Shown here piece by piece: positions 52,950-62,135 of a stretch of 64,000 nucleotides of DNA (its first letter is position 1; the number at the start of each line of letters is the position of its first letter). A model generated the notes under the pieces. The model made no database searches. It saw only the letters and a program-made list of their open reading frames with translations, and had not been told where the DNA came from. This DNA comes from Ancylobacter pratisalsi. GTDB lineage: Bacteria; Pseudomonadota; Alphaproteobacteria; Rhizobiales; Xanthobacteraceae. The position numbers and the translations under genes were made by a program. The stretch lies in assembly GCF_010669125.1 (NCBI RefSeq), contig NZ_CP048630.1, positions 2,616,001 through 2,680,000 of the forward strand, given 5' to 3'.

Positions 52950-54154
52950 GCGGCCGCTCCCTTCACGGCTTCCGGCTTCATGGCGTTTTCCAGCCTTGCG
53001 CAGGCGGCATCGAGCCGGGTGAAGGCCGCGTCGATCTCCGCGTCGCCGATGTTCAGCGGCGGCAGCAGCCGGACCACGTTCTCGCTCGCGGTCGGGGCCA
53101 GCATGCCTTCCGCGCGCATGGCGGCGACAAGATCGGTGTTGGGCACATGGGTGCGCAGGCCGAGCAGAAGGCCCTCGCCGCGGATCTCGGCGATCACCGC
53201 CGGGTGGCGGTCCTTCAGTTCGGCCAGCTTCTGCTTCAGGCGGGCGGAGGTGGCCTGCACCTGCTCCATGAAGCCTTCGGCGAGCACCACGTCGAGCACC
53301 GCATTGGCCACGCTCATGGCCAGCGGGTTGCCGCCATAGGTGGAGCCGTGGGTGCCGGCGGTCATGCCCTTGGCGGCCTCTTCCTTGGCCAGGCACGCCC
53401 CGACCGGGAAGCCGCCGCCAATGCCCTTGGCCACCGCCATGATGTCCGGCGTGATGCCGGCCCATTCATGGGCGAAGAACTTGCCGGTGCGCCCGACGCC
53501 GCACTGCACCTCGTCGAGGATGAGCAGCAGGCCGGTCTCGTCGCACAGCGCCCTGAGCGCGCGCAGCTGCGACCAGGACAGCGCGCGCACGCCGCCTTCG
53601 CCCTGCACCGGCTCGACCAGTATGGCGCCGGTCCGCGGGCCGATGGCGGCTTTCACCGCCTCGATGTCGCCGAACGGTACCTGGTCGAAGCCGTCCATGG
53701 CCGGGCCGAAGCCCTCCATGTATTTCGGGTTGCCGCCGGCGGCGATGGTGGCCAGCGTGCGGCCGTGGAACGCGCCCTCGAAGGTGATGATGCGGTAGCG
53801 CTCCGGCGCGCCGTTGGCGGCGTGGTACTTGCGCGCCATCTTGATGGCGCACTCCAGCGCTTCCGCACCCGAATTGGTGAAGAACATGGTGTCGGCGAAG
53901 GTGGCCTGCGTGAGGCGCGCGGCAAGCCGCTCGCCGCCTTCGATGCGGAACACGTTCGACAGGTGCCAGAGCTTGCCGGCCTGTTCGGTGAGCGCGGCCA
54001 CCAGATGGGGATGGGCGTGGCCGAGCACATTCACGGCGATGCCCGCGGTGAAATCGAGATATCGTTCGCCGTCACGGGTGAAGAGCCACGCGCCCTCGCC
54101 TCGCTCGAAGACGAGGTTCACACGATTATAGGTCGGCAGGATGGGGTCGATCAT
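52946..54154 (-). CDS. argD: Acetylornithine aminotransferase
   Basis: This 402-residue class III PLP aminotransferase converts N-acetylglutamate semialdehyde to N-acetylornithine. PLP lysine K243 lies in [11 protein letters not shown]214 in [14 protein letters not shown], and [16 protein letters not shown] at 95-110 binds the cofactor phosphate. The start at 54154 ([11 protein letters not shown]) has GGAGGGG just upstream, a very strong ribosome site. It heads the argD-argF operon. Confidence 0.96.
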   Translation of the reverse strand: MIDPILPTYNRVNLVFERGEGAWLFTRDGERYLDFTAGIAVNVLGHAHPHLVAALTEQAGKLWHLSNVFRIEGGERLAARLTQATFADTMFFTNSGAEALECAIKMARKYHAANGAPERYRIITFEGAFHGRTLATIAAGGNPKYMEGFGPAMDGFDQVPFGDIEAVKAAIGPRTGAILVEPVQGEGGVRALSWSQLRALRALCDETGLLLILDEVQCGVGRTGKFFAHEWAGITPDIMAVAKGIGGGFPVGACLAKEEAAKGMTAGTHGSTYGGNPLAMSVANAVLDVVLAEGFMEQVQATSARLKQKLAELKDRHPAVIAEIRGEGLLLGLRTHVPNTDLVAAMRAEGMLAPTASENVVRLLPPLNIGDAEIDAAFTRLDAACARLENAMKPEAVKGAAA

Positions 54155-54251
54155 GGCTCCCCTCCTTCTCTCTCCACCGCAGTCCAGGCGTCGCCGCCAC
54201 TGCCCCAAAACGAAACGTGCCGCCCTTGCGGGGGCGGCACCCGATAGTGTG

Positions 54252-54280
54252 AATTTTATAGAACCGGGCACACGGGTCAA
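54252..54280 (-). promoter_or_regulatory. argD promoter
   Basis: On the minus strand, TTGACC (54275-54280) and AAAATT (54252-54257) are 17 bases apart; a TATAAA overlaps the -10 with a shorter spacing. It lies about 100 bases before argD. Confidence 0.5.
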
Positions 54281-54311
54281 CTGCGCATCGCGCGCGGGGC
54301 CGGAACGGGCC

Positions 54312-54534
54312 GACTCAAGTCCTTGATCCGACTCAACTCCTTTACAAAGTGTTGCCGCGCGGACTCTCAACTGGGGAAAACGATCGTTTCGGACGTGAAC
54401 CTACTGTGCCTGAGTCGATGCATATTGTAGCCTTCTTCCCGTCGGATACGACATCTCGTGCGGCGGCATTCCCTTAGTGGCGTTAGCGGCGTTTTCCCGG
54501 TGGGAGCTTCTCCTGGCCGGTGGGTGAGGGATTC
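54312..54534. promoter_or_regulatory. Cluster of five GANTC (CcrM) sites in the gcrA-argD intergenic region
   Basis: GANTC sites start at 54312 (GACTC), 54330 (GACTC), 54362 (GACTC), 54412 (GAGTC) and 54530 (GATTC). GANTC is the CcrM methylation site that GcrA-dependent promoters read. The first two sites are part of a 15-bp direct repeat (CCGACTCAA-S-TCCTT) with an 18-base period, next to TTACAAAG, a possible gcrA -10. This is the bulk of the 417-bp gap 54155-54571; no other gene is seen there. Confidence 0.6.
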
Positions 54535-54571
54535 TGTCCGCACCACAGGTGTAGGCGAAGGAGGCACAGCG

Positions 54572-55078
54572 ATGAACTGGACGGATGAGCGCGTCGAGCT
54601 GCTCAAGAAACTCTGGTCCGAAGGGCTGTCGGCGAGCCAGATCGCGGCCGAGCTCGGTGGTGTCACACGCAATGCGGTGATCGGCAAGGTCCACCGCCTC
54701 GGCCTCTCCGGCCGTGCCAAGGCGATGACGGCCGCCGCGCCGCGCCAGCGCAAGCCGCGCCCGGCGCCGGCCAGCACCGCCAGCGCCCGCCCCATGGTCC
54801 ATGGCAACACCGCGCTGGCCACCGCGACGCGGGTAATGGCCGAACCGGAGCCGCAGGAGCTGCCCGATCCGGTCGCCAACGTCATTCCGATGGCGGAACG
54901 CTGCACCATTCTCGACCTCAACGAGTTCACCTGCCGCTGGCCGGTCGGCGATCCCGGCAAGGAAGACTTCTTCTACTGCGGCAGCCGCACCAAGATCGGC
55001 ACGACCTACTGCGCCTTCCACGCCCGCATTGCCTACCAGCCGGTGCAGGACCGCAACCGGCGCCGCCTCGCGCGCTGA
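54572..55078 (+). CDS. gcrA: Cell-cycle regulator GcrA
   Basis: This 168-residue sigma70-cooperating regulator of alphaproteobacteria binds methylated GANTC promoters. The N-terminal DNA-binding domain begins WTDERVELLKKLWSEGLSASQ and VTRNAVIGKVHRLGLSGR. The C-terminal sigma-interacting region has CTILDLNEFTCRWPVGDPG, FYCG and YCAFH with conserved cysteines. AAGGAGG precedes the ATG. Length (Caulobacter 173 aa) and arrangement are normal. Confidence 0.97.
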   Translation: MNWTDERVELLKKLWSEGLSASQIAAELGGVTRNAVIGKVHRLGLSGRAKAMTAAAPRQRKPRPAPASTASARPMVHGNTALATATRVMAEPEPQELPDPVANVIPMAERCTILDLNEFTCRWPVGDPGKEDFFYCGSRTKIGTTYCAFHARIAYQPVQDRNRRRLAR

Positions 55079-55183
55079 GCTGCGACCGAAAGGCTGATGT
55101 CCAGCCTCTGGCGCCGGGACTGTCCGGCGTCACATAATGGCGGCGAGATTCCTGGTCGACCCGACCGGCAGAGGCCGCCTCCC

Positions 55184-55966
55184 ATGCTGTTTCGTGCCAG
55201 AGAGACATCGCGCCTGAAGGCGCCGGTGACGCCTGAACCGGCGACGGTGACGCTGTCGCTCGCCTCGGGCGAGGTGACGGTGGCGCTGAAGCGCAACGCC
55301 CGCGCCCGCCGCTACACGCTGCGGGTGCGCGCGGCCACACGCGACGTGGTGCTGACCATTCCCGGCCGGGGCTCGCTGCGCGAGGCCCTCGATTTCGCCC
55401 ATCGTCATGCCGGCTGGATCGAGGTCCGGCTCGCCCGGCTGCCGGAGACGGTGGCCTTCGTGCCCGGCGCGGTTATTCCGCTGCGCGGCGTCGCTTATCG
55501 TATCGAGGCGCGGCCGGAAGCGCGCGGCACGGTGTGGACCGGCACCGATGGAGAAGGGCCGGTGCTCTATGTCGCCGGCGCGCCCGCTCACCTTTCCCGC
55601 CGCGTGACGGACTTCCTGAAGCGCGAGGCCCGGCGCGACCTGGTGGGGGCGGCGCAGCGCCATGCGCGCGCGCTGGGCGTCAGCATCGGGCGGGTGACGC
55701 TGCGCGACACGGCGAGCCGGTGGGGCTCCTGCTCGGCGAGCGGGGCGCTGTCATTCTCGTGGCGGCTGATCCTCGCCCCGGCCTTCGTGCTCGACTACCT
55801 CGCCGCCCATGAGGTGGCGCACCGGCGCGAGATGAACCACGGGCCGCGCTTCTGGGCCACGGTCGATCGGCTGTTCCCCGAACGCGAGGCCGCCGAACGC
55901 TGGCTGAAGAAGCATGGGCCGGACCTGCACCGCTACGGCGCCGGCGAGGCGCCGGAGGCGCCGTAA
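55184..55966 (+). CDS. YgjP-like (DUF45, WLM/SprT-type) metallopeptidase
   Basis: This 260-residue protein has the zinc motif HEVAH followed by NHGPRFW, TASRWGSCSASGALSFSWRL before it, and a C-terminal ERWLKKHGPDLHRY, all typical of the YgjP/SprT-like family of cytoplasmic metallohydrolases. Their substrates are unknown, with possible links to restriction or protein quality control. The start at 55184 (MLFRARETS) is a choice; an ATG at 55097 would add 29 residues. It follows gcrA by ~105 bases. Confidence 0.88.
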   Translation: MLFRARETSRLKAPVTPEPATVTLSLASGEVTVALKRNARARRYTLRVRAATRDVVLTIPGRGSLREALDFAHRHAGWIEVRLARLPETVAFVPGAVIPLRGVAYRIEARPEARGTVWTGTDGEGPVLYVAGAPAHLSRRVTDFLKREARRDLVGAAQRHARALGVSIGRVTLRDTASRWGSCSASGALSFSWRLILAPAFVLDYLAAHEVAHRREMNHGPRFWATVDRLFPEREAAERWLKKHGPDLHRYGAGEAPEAP

Positions 55967-55981
55967 CCGGGCGCGGCGGTC

Positions 55982-58186
55982 TCAGCCGCGGCCAAACAGC
56001 TTGTCGAGCAGCCAGTTGTCGAGGGTGGCGGGCTTCTTGTCTGCCGGGGCCTGCGGGCCGCCGGTGACGACGGGCTCGTCGGGCACCTCGCCGGACGGCA
56101 CGGTGCCGGGCGTGTAATTGCCCGCGCCGGGAAGCGCGACGACCGGCTGGTCCTTGTGCGCGGCGCGCATCACCTCACTCCAGATCGCGACCGGGAGGCC
56201 CGAGCCGCCGGCCTTCTTGGTGGGCGAGGAATCGTCGTTGCCGAGCCACACGCCGGCGACATAGCGGCCGGTGTAGCCGACGAACCAGGCATCGCGGTAA
56301 TCCTGGCTGGTGCCGGTCTTGCCGGCGGCGGGCCAGCCCGGCAGGTCGGCGCGGCGGGCGGTGCCGGTGATCAGCGTTTCCTGCAGCATGCGGTTCATCA
56401 TCGCCACATGCGGGGGCGCCATCACCATGCCCCGGCTGGGTGTGTCATAGGCGTAGATCACCTTGCCCGAGGCGTCGCGCACCCGCTCGATGACGTGGGG
56501 AGTGACGCCGACCCCGCCATTGGCGAAAGGCGCATAAGCGCCGACCATCTCCAGCACCGAGACTTCCGAGGTGCCGAGCGCGATGGAGGCGTTGGGCTCC
56601 AGCTTGGAGGTGATGCCGAGCCGGTGGGCGGTCTTGATCACCTCGTCCGGACCGACTTCCAGCGCGAGGCGCACCGCCACGGTGTTGAGCGACAGGGCGA
56701 GGGCGGTCTTGAGCTCCACCGGGCCGCGATATTCGTGGGAGAAGTTCTCCGGCTTCCAGCCCTTGAGCTTGATCGGGGCGTCCTCGCGGATGGTTTCCGG
56801 GGTGAGGCCGCGTTCCAGCGCGGTGAGATAGACGAAGGGCTTGAACGAGGAGCCGGGCTGCCGCTTGGCGGTGACGGCGCGGTTGAACTGGCTTTCCTCA
56901 TAGGACTTGCCGCCCACCAGCGCGCGCACGCCGCCATTGGTGTCCATCAGCACGATGGCGCCCTGCTCGACGCCGTATTTCTTGCCGTTCTTGGCCAGCG
57001 TGTCCTTCAGCGCCTTGTCGGCGGCGAGCTGGAGGGCGGGGTCCAGCGTGGTCTGCACCACCACGTCATGCTCGATCGGCCCGATCGCCGCCTTGAGCTG
57101 CTCCATGATCCAGTCGGCGGCATAGCCGGCCGAATCCGGGCCGCGCCCGGTGGCGAGCGTGGCCGGGCGGGCGAGCGCGGCCTGTTCCATCTCCGCCGAA
57201 ATGAAGCCGGCATCCTGCATGGCCGCCAGCACCACCCCCGCGCGGGCCTGCGCCCCTTCGAGGTTGCGGGTGGGCGCGAGGGAGGAGGGCGACTTGACGA
57301 GGCCGGCCAGCATCGCCGCTTCCGACAGCGTGATCTGACGGGCGGATTTGCCGAAATAGCGCTGCGCGGCGGCTTCCACGCCATAGGCGCCGGCGCCGAA
57401 ATAGACGCGGTTCACATAGAGTTCGAGGATCTGGTTCTTGGAGTATTTGGCCTCCAGCCAGATCGACAGGATGAGTTCCTGGATCTTGCGCGAGATCGTG
57501 CGTTCCTGCGTGAGGAACAGGTTCTTGGCCAATTGCTGGGTCAGCGTCGAGCCACCCTCGCGCAGGCGTCCGGTGGTGAGGTTGACGAACATCGCGCGGG
57601 CAAGGCCGAGCGGGTCGAGCCCGAAATGCGAGTAGAAGCGCCGGTCCTCGATGGCCACGAAAGCCTGCGGCAGATAGGGCGGCAGCGCGCGCAGCGGCAC
57701 GCTGGCGCCGCCCATCTCGCCGCGCGTGGCGATGGTCTTGCCGTCCGTGCCCTGGATGATGACGGTGGGGGGGCGCTCGGGGATGGCGAGGTTCTGGATC
57801 GGGGGAAGCTGGCTCGCCTCATAGGCGATGAGCCCGGCCACGCCCAGCACCGCCCAGATGCCGAGCACGAAGCCCCAGTAGATCAGCCGGCCGAAGGTGC
57901 CGCACCGCTTGCGCCGGCGTCCCCCGCCCGACGAACCGCGCCCGCCGCCGCGTCCACCGGCGGCACTGCTGGTGGTGCCGCGCGCGTTCGAGGCCTTGGC
58001 CCCGCCCTGCTTTGTGCCGCCCGCCTTGGCGTTCGCCTTGCCGCCGCGCGCGGCGGTGCGCTCGCGGGCCATGGGGGAGGCGGCAAGGGTGGGGCGGTCG
58101 TCGGAGGTAAGGCGCAGCTCGGACGAAAAGCCGGGCGTGCTCAGCACCGGCTCGCGCCGCTCGCCTTCTCCTCGACGTCCGAACAT
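55982..58186 (-). CDS. Penicillin-binding protein 1A (glycosyltransferase/transpeptidase)
   Basis: This 734-residue peptidoglycan synthase has a ~95-residue basic, Gly/Ser-rich cytoplasmic tail and one transmembrane helix (LIYWGFVLGIWAVLGVAGLI). The GT51 glycosyltransferase has EDRRFYSHFGLDP and GGSTLTQQLAKNL. The transpeptidase has the SxxK motif in PGSSFKPF, SLN, and KTGTS. It is probably the class A PBP of the PBP1a/1c group. It is 163 bases downstream of glnD on the same strand. Confidence 0.95.
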   Translation of the reverse strand: MFGRRGEGERREPVLSTPGFSSELRLTSDDRPTLAASPMARERTAARGGKANAKAGGTKQGGAKASNARGTTSSAAGGRGGGRGSSGGGRRRKRCGTFGRLIYWGFVLGIWAVLGVAGLIAYEASQLPPIQNLAIPERPPTVIIQGTDGKTIATRGEMGGASVPLRALPPYLPQAFVAIEDRRFYSHFGLDPLGLARAMFVNLTTGRLREGGSTLTQQLAKNLFLTQERTISRKIQELILSIWLEAKYSKNQILELYVNRVYFGAGAYGVEAAAQRYFGKSARQITLSEAAMLAGLVKSPSSLAPTRNLEGAQARAGVVLAAMQDAGFISAEMEQAALARPATLATGRGPDSAGYAADWIMEQLKAAIGPIEHDVVVQTTLDPALQLAADKALKDTLAKNGKKYGVEQGAIVLMDTNGGVRALVGGKSYEESQFNRAVTAKRQPGSSFKPFVYLTALERGLTPETIREDAPIKLKGWKPENFSHEYRGPVELKTALALSLNTVAVRLALEVGPDEVIKTAHRLGITSKLEPNASIALGTSEVSVLEMVGAYAPFANGGVGVTPHVIERVRDASGKVIYAYDTPSRGMVMAPPHVAMMNRMLQETLITGTARRADLPGWPAAGKTGTSQDYRDAWFVGYTGRYVAGVWLGNDDSSPTKKAGGSGLPVAIWSEVMRAAHKDQPVVALPGAGNYTPGTVPSGEVPDEPVVTGGPQAPADKKPATLDNWLLDKLFGRG

Positions 58187-58349
58187 CCCAACACCCCTCA
58201 GCCCATCTCGCCCGACGCACGGGCTCTCGCTTGCGCCGGTAAACGAACTCTAAATCGAGCCGTTTAAGAGGGGCTTAAGGGGCGATTTTGTGTTGGGCAG
58301 GGGGTGTGTCCGAGGGGACACGGGCCACACCCGCCGACATTGGGCACCC

Positions 58350-61148
58350 TCACGCCGCATTCGCCTCGTCGTCGGCGTCCAGAACCTGGAGCAGGGCGCG
58401 GCGGATGGCGGAGTGGCGGGCCGCGCCGAGAATCTTCGCGCCCATCAGGTCGGTGACGTAGAACACGTCGACCGCCCGCTCGCCGAAGGTCGCCACATGG
58501 GCCGAGGCGATGTTGAGATTGAGCCGCGAGAGGGTCTGCGTCAGCCCGTAGAGCAGGCCCGGCCGGTCGAGGCCGGAGACCTCGATCACGGTGTGACGGT
58601 TCGACCAGGAATTGTTCAGCGTCACCTCCGGCTCGACGGTGAAGGCGCGCGGGCGCTTGGTGAGCTTGCGGGCCACCACTTCGGGCAGGCGGATTTCGCC
58701 CGAGAGCGACTTCTCGATGGCGCTGGCGATGCGGCCGGCGCGGCGCAATTCGTCCTCGTCGCGCTCCAGCGAGCGGGTGAGGGCGATGGTGTCGAGCGCG
58801 CGCCCGTCGGTCGTGGTGCTGATCTGGGCGTCGACGATGTGGGCGCCCGAACTGGCGCAGGCGCCGGCGATGACCGCGAGCAGGCGGGGATGGTCCGGCG
58901 CGAACACGGTCAATTCGGTGATGCCGCGGGTGACGTCGGTCTTCGCCGTGGTGGCCAGGGCCCGGCCCTGCGCTTCCGCCGCGAGAATGAAGCGGGCATG
59001 GGCGACCTGCTGTTCACGATCGGTCTGCAGCCAGTAGCTGGGGTAGTGGCGGGCGATATAGGCGTCAATCGCCTCCGCATCCCACTCCTGCTCGGCCTCG
59101 CGGAACTCGGCCTGGGCGCGGGCGACGCGCCGGGCGCGGTTGGTTTCCGAGAAGCCGCCGGTGACGACCGGCTCGGTCTCGTAATAGAGCGTGCGCAGCA
59201 GCTGGGACTTCCAGTTGTTCCACACTCCCGGCCCGACGGCGGCGATGTCGGCGGTGGTGAGGATCTCCAGATGCTTCATGCGCTCGAGATTCTGTACCAC
59301 GCTGGCGAAGTTCTCGATGGTCTTGCGGTCGGAGAGATCGCGCGACTGGGCCACGCTCGACATGGTGAGGTGCTGCTCGATCAGCCAGGCGACGGTGTCG
59401 GTGTCGCTGGCCGAGAGGCCGAAGCGCGGGCACAGCTTGCGCGCCACCCGCGCGCCGGCGATGGAGTGATCCTCCGGCCGGCCCTTGGCGATATCGTGCA
59501 GGAACACCGCCACATAGAGCAGCTGGCGGTTCTTGATCTGCTGCGCCAGCTCGTTGGCGAGGCCGAATTCGGGACGGTCGCCGCGCTCGATCTGCGACAG
59601 CACGCCGATGGCGCGGATGAGATGCTCGTCCACCGTGTACGAGTGGTACATGTTGAACTGCATCATCGCCACGATGCGGCCGAACTCGGGAACGAAGCGA
59701 CCGAGCACGCCGGCCTCGTTCATGCGCCGCAGCACGATCTCGGGCGCGTTGCGCGAGGTCAGGATCTCCAGGAACAGCCGGTTCGCCTCCGGGTGCTCGC
59801 GCACGCGCTGGTCGATCAGCTTGAGCGAACGGGTGGCCAGGCGCATCGCTTCCGGGTGGAAGGCGAGGCCGTGCTTGCCGGCGAGCTGGAAGATCCGCAC
59901 GAGGTTTATCGGGTCGCGGCCGAAGGCGCTGGAATCGGCGACGTTGATGCGGTCGTGGTCGACGATGAAGTCCGCGCTTTCCTTCAGCTTGCGATTGGGC
60001 GAGCGGCGCAGCCGGGCGATCATGCGGTTCAGCCGGGGCACCGGCTTGTCGTGCCGCTCCTCCAGCGCCGCCGAGACGATGGCGGTAAGGTCGCCCACAT
60101 CCTTGGCCACCAGGAAGTAGTGCTTCATGAAGCGCTCGACGTCCTGCAGGCCGGGATGCTCCAGATAGCCGAGCCGTTCGGCCATCTCGCGCTGGAGATC
60201 GAACGACAGGCGCTCTTCCGGCTTGCCGGCGAGGAAGTGCAGGTGGCAGCGCACCGACCAGAGGAAATCCTCGCAGCGGCGGAAGATCTTGGCTTCCTCG
60301 GCGGTGAACACGCCCTTGGCCACGAGCTGGCGGGTCTCGTGGACGCGGTAGACATATTTCGCGATCCAGAACAGCGTGTGCAGGTCGCGCAGGCCGCCCT
60401 TGCCGTCCTTCACATTGGGTTCGACCAGATAGCGCGACTGGCCGGCGCGCTTCAGCCGGTCCTCGCGCTCGGCGAGCTTGGCGGCGACGAATTCCACCGC
60501 CGTGCCCTCCACCACGTCGCGGTCGAAGCGGGCGGTCAGCTCGTCGAACAGTGCCCGCTCGCCCAGCAGCAGCCGGGCTTCCAGAAGCGAGGTGCGGATG
60601 GTCATGTCGGCGCGGGCCTGACGCACGCACTCGTCCACCGAGCGGGTGGCGTGGCCGACCTTCAGCCCCATGTCCCACAGCACATAGAGGATCGCCTCGG
60701 CGACGCTTTCGCCCCAGGCGGTCTGCTTGTAGGGCAGGAGGAACAGGATATCGGTGTCCGAGCCCGGCGCCATCAGCCCGCGCCCATAGCCGCCCACCGC
60801 CACGATCGCCATGTGCTCGGCGGTGGAGGGATTGTCGGAGCGGTAGAGATATTTCACCGCGAGTTCGTGGACGAGCTGGATGATCTCGTCCTGCAGGCGC
60901 GAGAGCCGCTCCGCGCAGCGCCGGCCGGAGCCGTCCTGCATCAGCCAGCGCTCGGCGGTCTTGTGGCCGGCCTGATACGCGACCTTGAGGCGCCGGGCGA
61001 GCTGCCCGCGCAGCTCGATCTCGGATCCCGCTTTTCCTTCGCCGAGCACACGCTCGGCGAGCGCCGACAATTCGACGCGCATGGCGTCGATGTCGAACAG
61101 TTCCTTGAAGGGGGTCTCGGTACGGCGGCTGCGACGGATTTCGTTCAT
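58350..61148 (-). CDS. glnD: [Protein-PII] uridylyltransferase / uridylyl-removing enzyme
   Basis: This 932-residue nitrogen sensor uridylylates PII proteins when glutamine is low and removes UMP when it is high. The nucleotidyltransferase domain has GGYGRGLMAPGSDTDILFL. The HD domain has LHDIAKGRPEDHS. Two C-terminal ACT domains bind glutamine (LLAVIAGACASSGAHIVDAQ, then DRPGLLYGLTQTLSRL). The start at 61148 (MNEIRRSRRTETPF) has AGGA upstream; an upstream TTG at 61187 is less likely. Confidence 0.97.
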   Translation of the reverse strand: MNEIRRSRRTETPFKELFDIDAMRVELSALAERVLGEGKAGSEIELRGQLARRLKVAYQAGHKTAERWLMQDGSGRRCAERLSRLQDEIIQLVHELAVKYLYRSDNPSTAEHMAIVAVGGYGRGLMAPGSDTDILFLLPYKQTAWGESVAEAILYVLWDMGLKVGHATRSVDECVRQARADMTIRTSLLEARLLLGERALFDELTARFDRDVVEGTAVEFVAAKLAEREDRLKRAGQSRYLVEPNVKDGKGGLRDLHTLFWIAKYVYRVHETRQLVAKGVFTAEEAKIFRRCEDFLWSVRCHLHFLAGKPEERLSFDLQREMAERLGYLEHPGLQDVERFMKHYFLVAKDVGDLTAIVSAALEERHDKPVPRLNRMIARLRRSPNRKLKESADFIVDHDRINVADSSAFGRDPINLVRIFQLAGKHGLAFHPEAMRLATRSLKLIDQRVREHPEANRLFLEILTSRNAPEIVLRRMNEAGVLGRFVPEFGRIVAMMQFNMYHSYTVDEHLIRAIGVLSQIERGDRPEFGLANELAQQIKNRQLLYVAVFLHDIAKGRPEDHSIAGARVARKLCPRFGLSASDTDTVAWLIEQHLTMSSVAQSRDLSDRKTIENFASVVQNLERMKHLEILTTADIAAVGPGVWNNWKSQLLRTLYYETEPVVTGGFSETNRARRVARAQAEFREAEQEWDAEAIDAYIARHYPSYWLQTDREQQVAHARFILAAEAQGRALATTAKTDVTRGITELTVFAPDHPRLLAVIAGACASSGAHIVDAQISTTTDGRALDTIALTRSLERDEDELRRAGRIASAIEKSLSGEIRLPEVVARKLTKRPRAFTVEPEVTLNNSWSNRHTVIEVSGLDRPGLLYGLTQTLSRLNLNIASAHVATFGERAVDVFYVTDLMGAKILGAARHSAIRRALLQVLDADDEANAA

Positions 61149-61321
61149 GATGCGGTCCTGATCGGTAAACCGCTTTAACCGATCCAACCCCTCACGTCAT
61201 CGGGCGCTGCCGCGATTAGGGTATTTGCCCGCCGCGGAAGCGCCAAAACGGACGGCTGAGCCGAAAGAGGCCGCCGGAACGCGCCGCCGAAACGTGCAGT
61301 GCAAACGTGCCGTGCAAACGT

Positions 61322-61350
61322 GACATGCCCGGCGCGAGGCCGGGCATGTC
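61322..61350. terminator. Strong hairpin between PRC-barrel gene and glnD
   Basis: GACATGCCCGGC and GCCGGGCATGTC form a perfect 12-bp stem with a 5-base loop. It lies 77 bases past the PRC-barrel stop on the minus strand and upstream of glnD. No T-run is present. Just left of it, imperfect copies of GTGCAAACGTG repeat near 61296-61321. Confidence 0.5.
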
Positions 61351-61426
61351 CATCTTGACGAAGCGCTCAGGCGCGACGTCGCTAGGCGAGGGCCGCGCCT
61401 GAGTGGCCGAACCGTCGATCCGCGAA

Positions 61427-61993
61427 TTAGTTGGTGGTGGTCTTCGCGGTCTCGTCGCGCTGCTGCTCAAGGGTCTTGAACTCCGGTGCGGCGTTCAGCT
61501 CTTCCTTGGTCATGGCGACGACAATCTTCTGGCCGTCATCGGTCGGGGTCGGGGTCAGCGATTCGAAGGACACCGCGACCGGCTTGGCACCGATGCCAAG
61601 GAAGCCGCCGACATCGATCACCGCGGCGATGACGGAACCGTCACGCTCCATGACGAGGTCGCTGATCTCGCCGAGATTCTCGTCGGTCGAGGTCACCACC
61701 TCGGTGCCGATCAGCTCGGAACCGAGCCACTGGCCGCTGGACTGGGCGCTGACGAATTTCGGAGTGGCGGGCACCGCAGTCGGGGTGGCGGACGCGCTGG
61801 AATTCTTCATCGGCGTCTGCACGGACGTGCCCGGCATCTTGTCGGCCGGCGCCATCGGGCTGCCGGGCTCGGGCATGGTCTGGGTGGCGGTCGGCGGGGT
61901 GCTCGCACTGGGCGCGGCGCTCTGGGCGAACGCAGCGGCGGGGGCGAGCGAAAGGGCGGCGACTGCCGTAAGGGTGGCGAGCTTGCTGGTCAT
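61427..61993 (-). CDS. Secreted PRC-barrel domain protein
   Basis: This 188-residue protein has a signal peptide (MTSKLATLTAVAALSLAPAAAFAQS, cut near residue 24), a Pro/Ser/Thr/Ala-rich linker (~25-78) and a C-terminal PRC-barrel domain (WLGSELIGTEVVTSTDENLGEISDLVM, AAVIDVGGFLGIGAKPVAV). PRC-barrel proteins of this type are abundant in Hyphomicrobiales and often stress-induced; function is unknown. An EcfG-like promoter lies upstream. Confidence 0.88.
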   Translation of the reverse strand: MTSKLATLTAVAALSLAPAAAFAQSAAPSASTPPTATQTMPEPGSPMAPADKMPGTSVQTPMKNSSASATPTAVPATPKFVSAQSSGQWLGSELIGTEVVTSTDENLGEISDLVMERDGSVIAAVIDVGGFLGIGAKPVAVSFESLTPTPTDDGQKIVVAMTKEELNAAPEFKTLEQQRDETAKTTTN

Positions 61994-62057
61994 TCGTTTT
62001 CTCCCGTAGTGGAAAAGAGTGTCTCAGTAAGCGGCTGGTTAAACCGTCTGCCTAAAC

Positions 62058-62082
62058 AACAATACAGGGAGAGAGTTGTTCC
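62058..62082 (-). promoter_or_regulatory. EcfG-type (general stress response) promoter before the PRC-barrel gene
   Basis: On the minus strand GGAAC (62078-62082) is followed after 16 bases by TGTT (62058-62061), close to the alphaproteobacterial EcfG consensus GGAAC-N16-17-CGTT. It lies about 65 bases before the ATG of the PRC-barrel gene. Confidence 0.55.
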
Positions 62083-62135
62083 GATTTTCTGGCATATGAA
62101 GTGAAAAATAATCTGACGTTATATTTCGAATTATT

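Noticed and set aside
58290..61178. A 962-codon plus-strand frame opposite glnD
   Set aside because: It mirrors GlnD codon by codon; long antisense frames are expected at this GC content. No recognisable motif.
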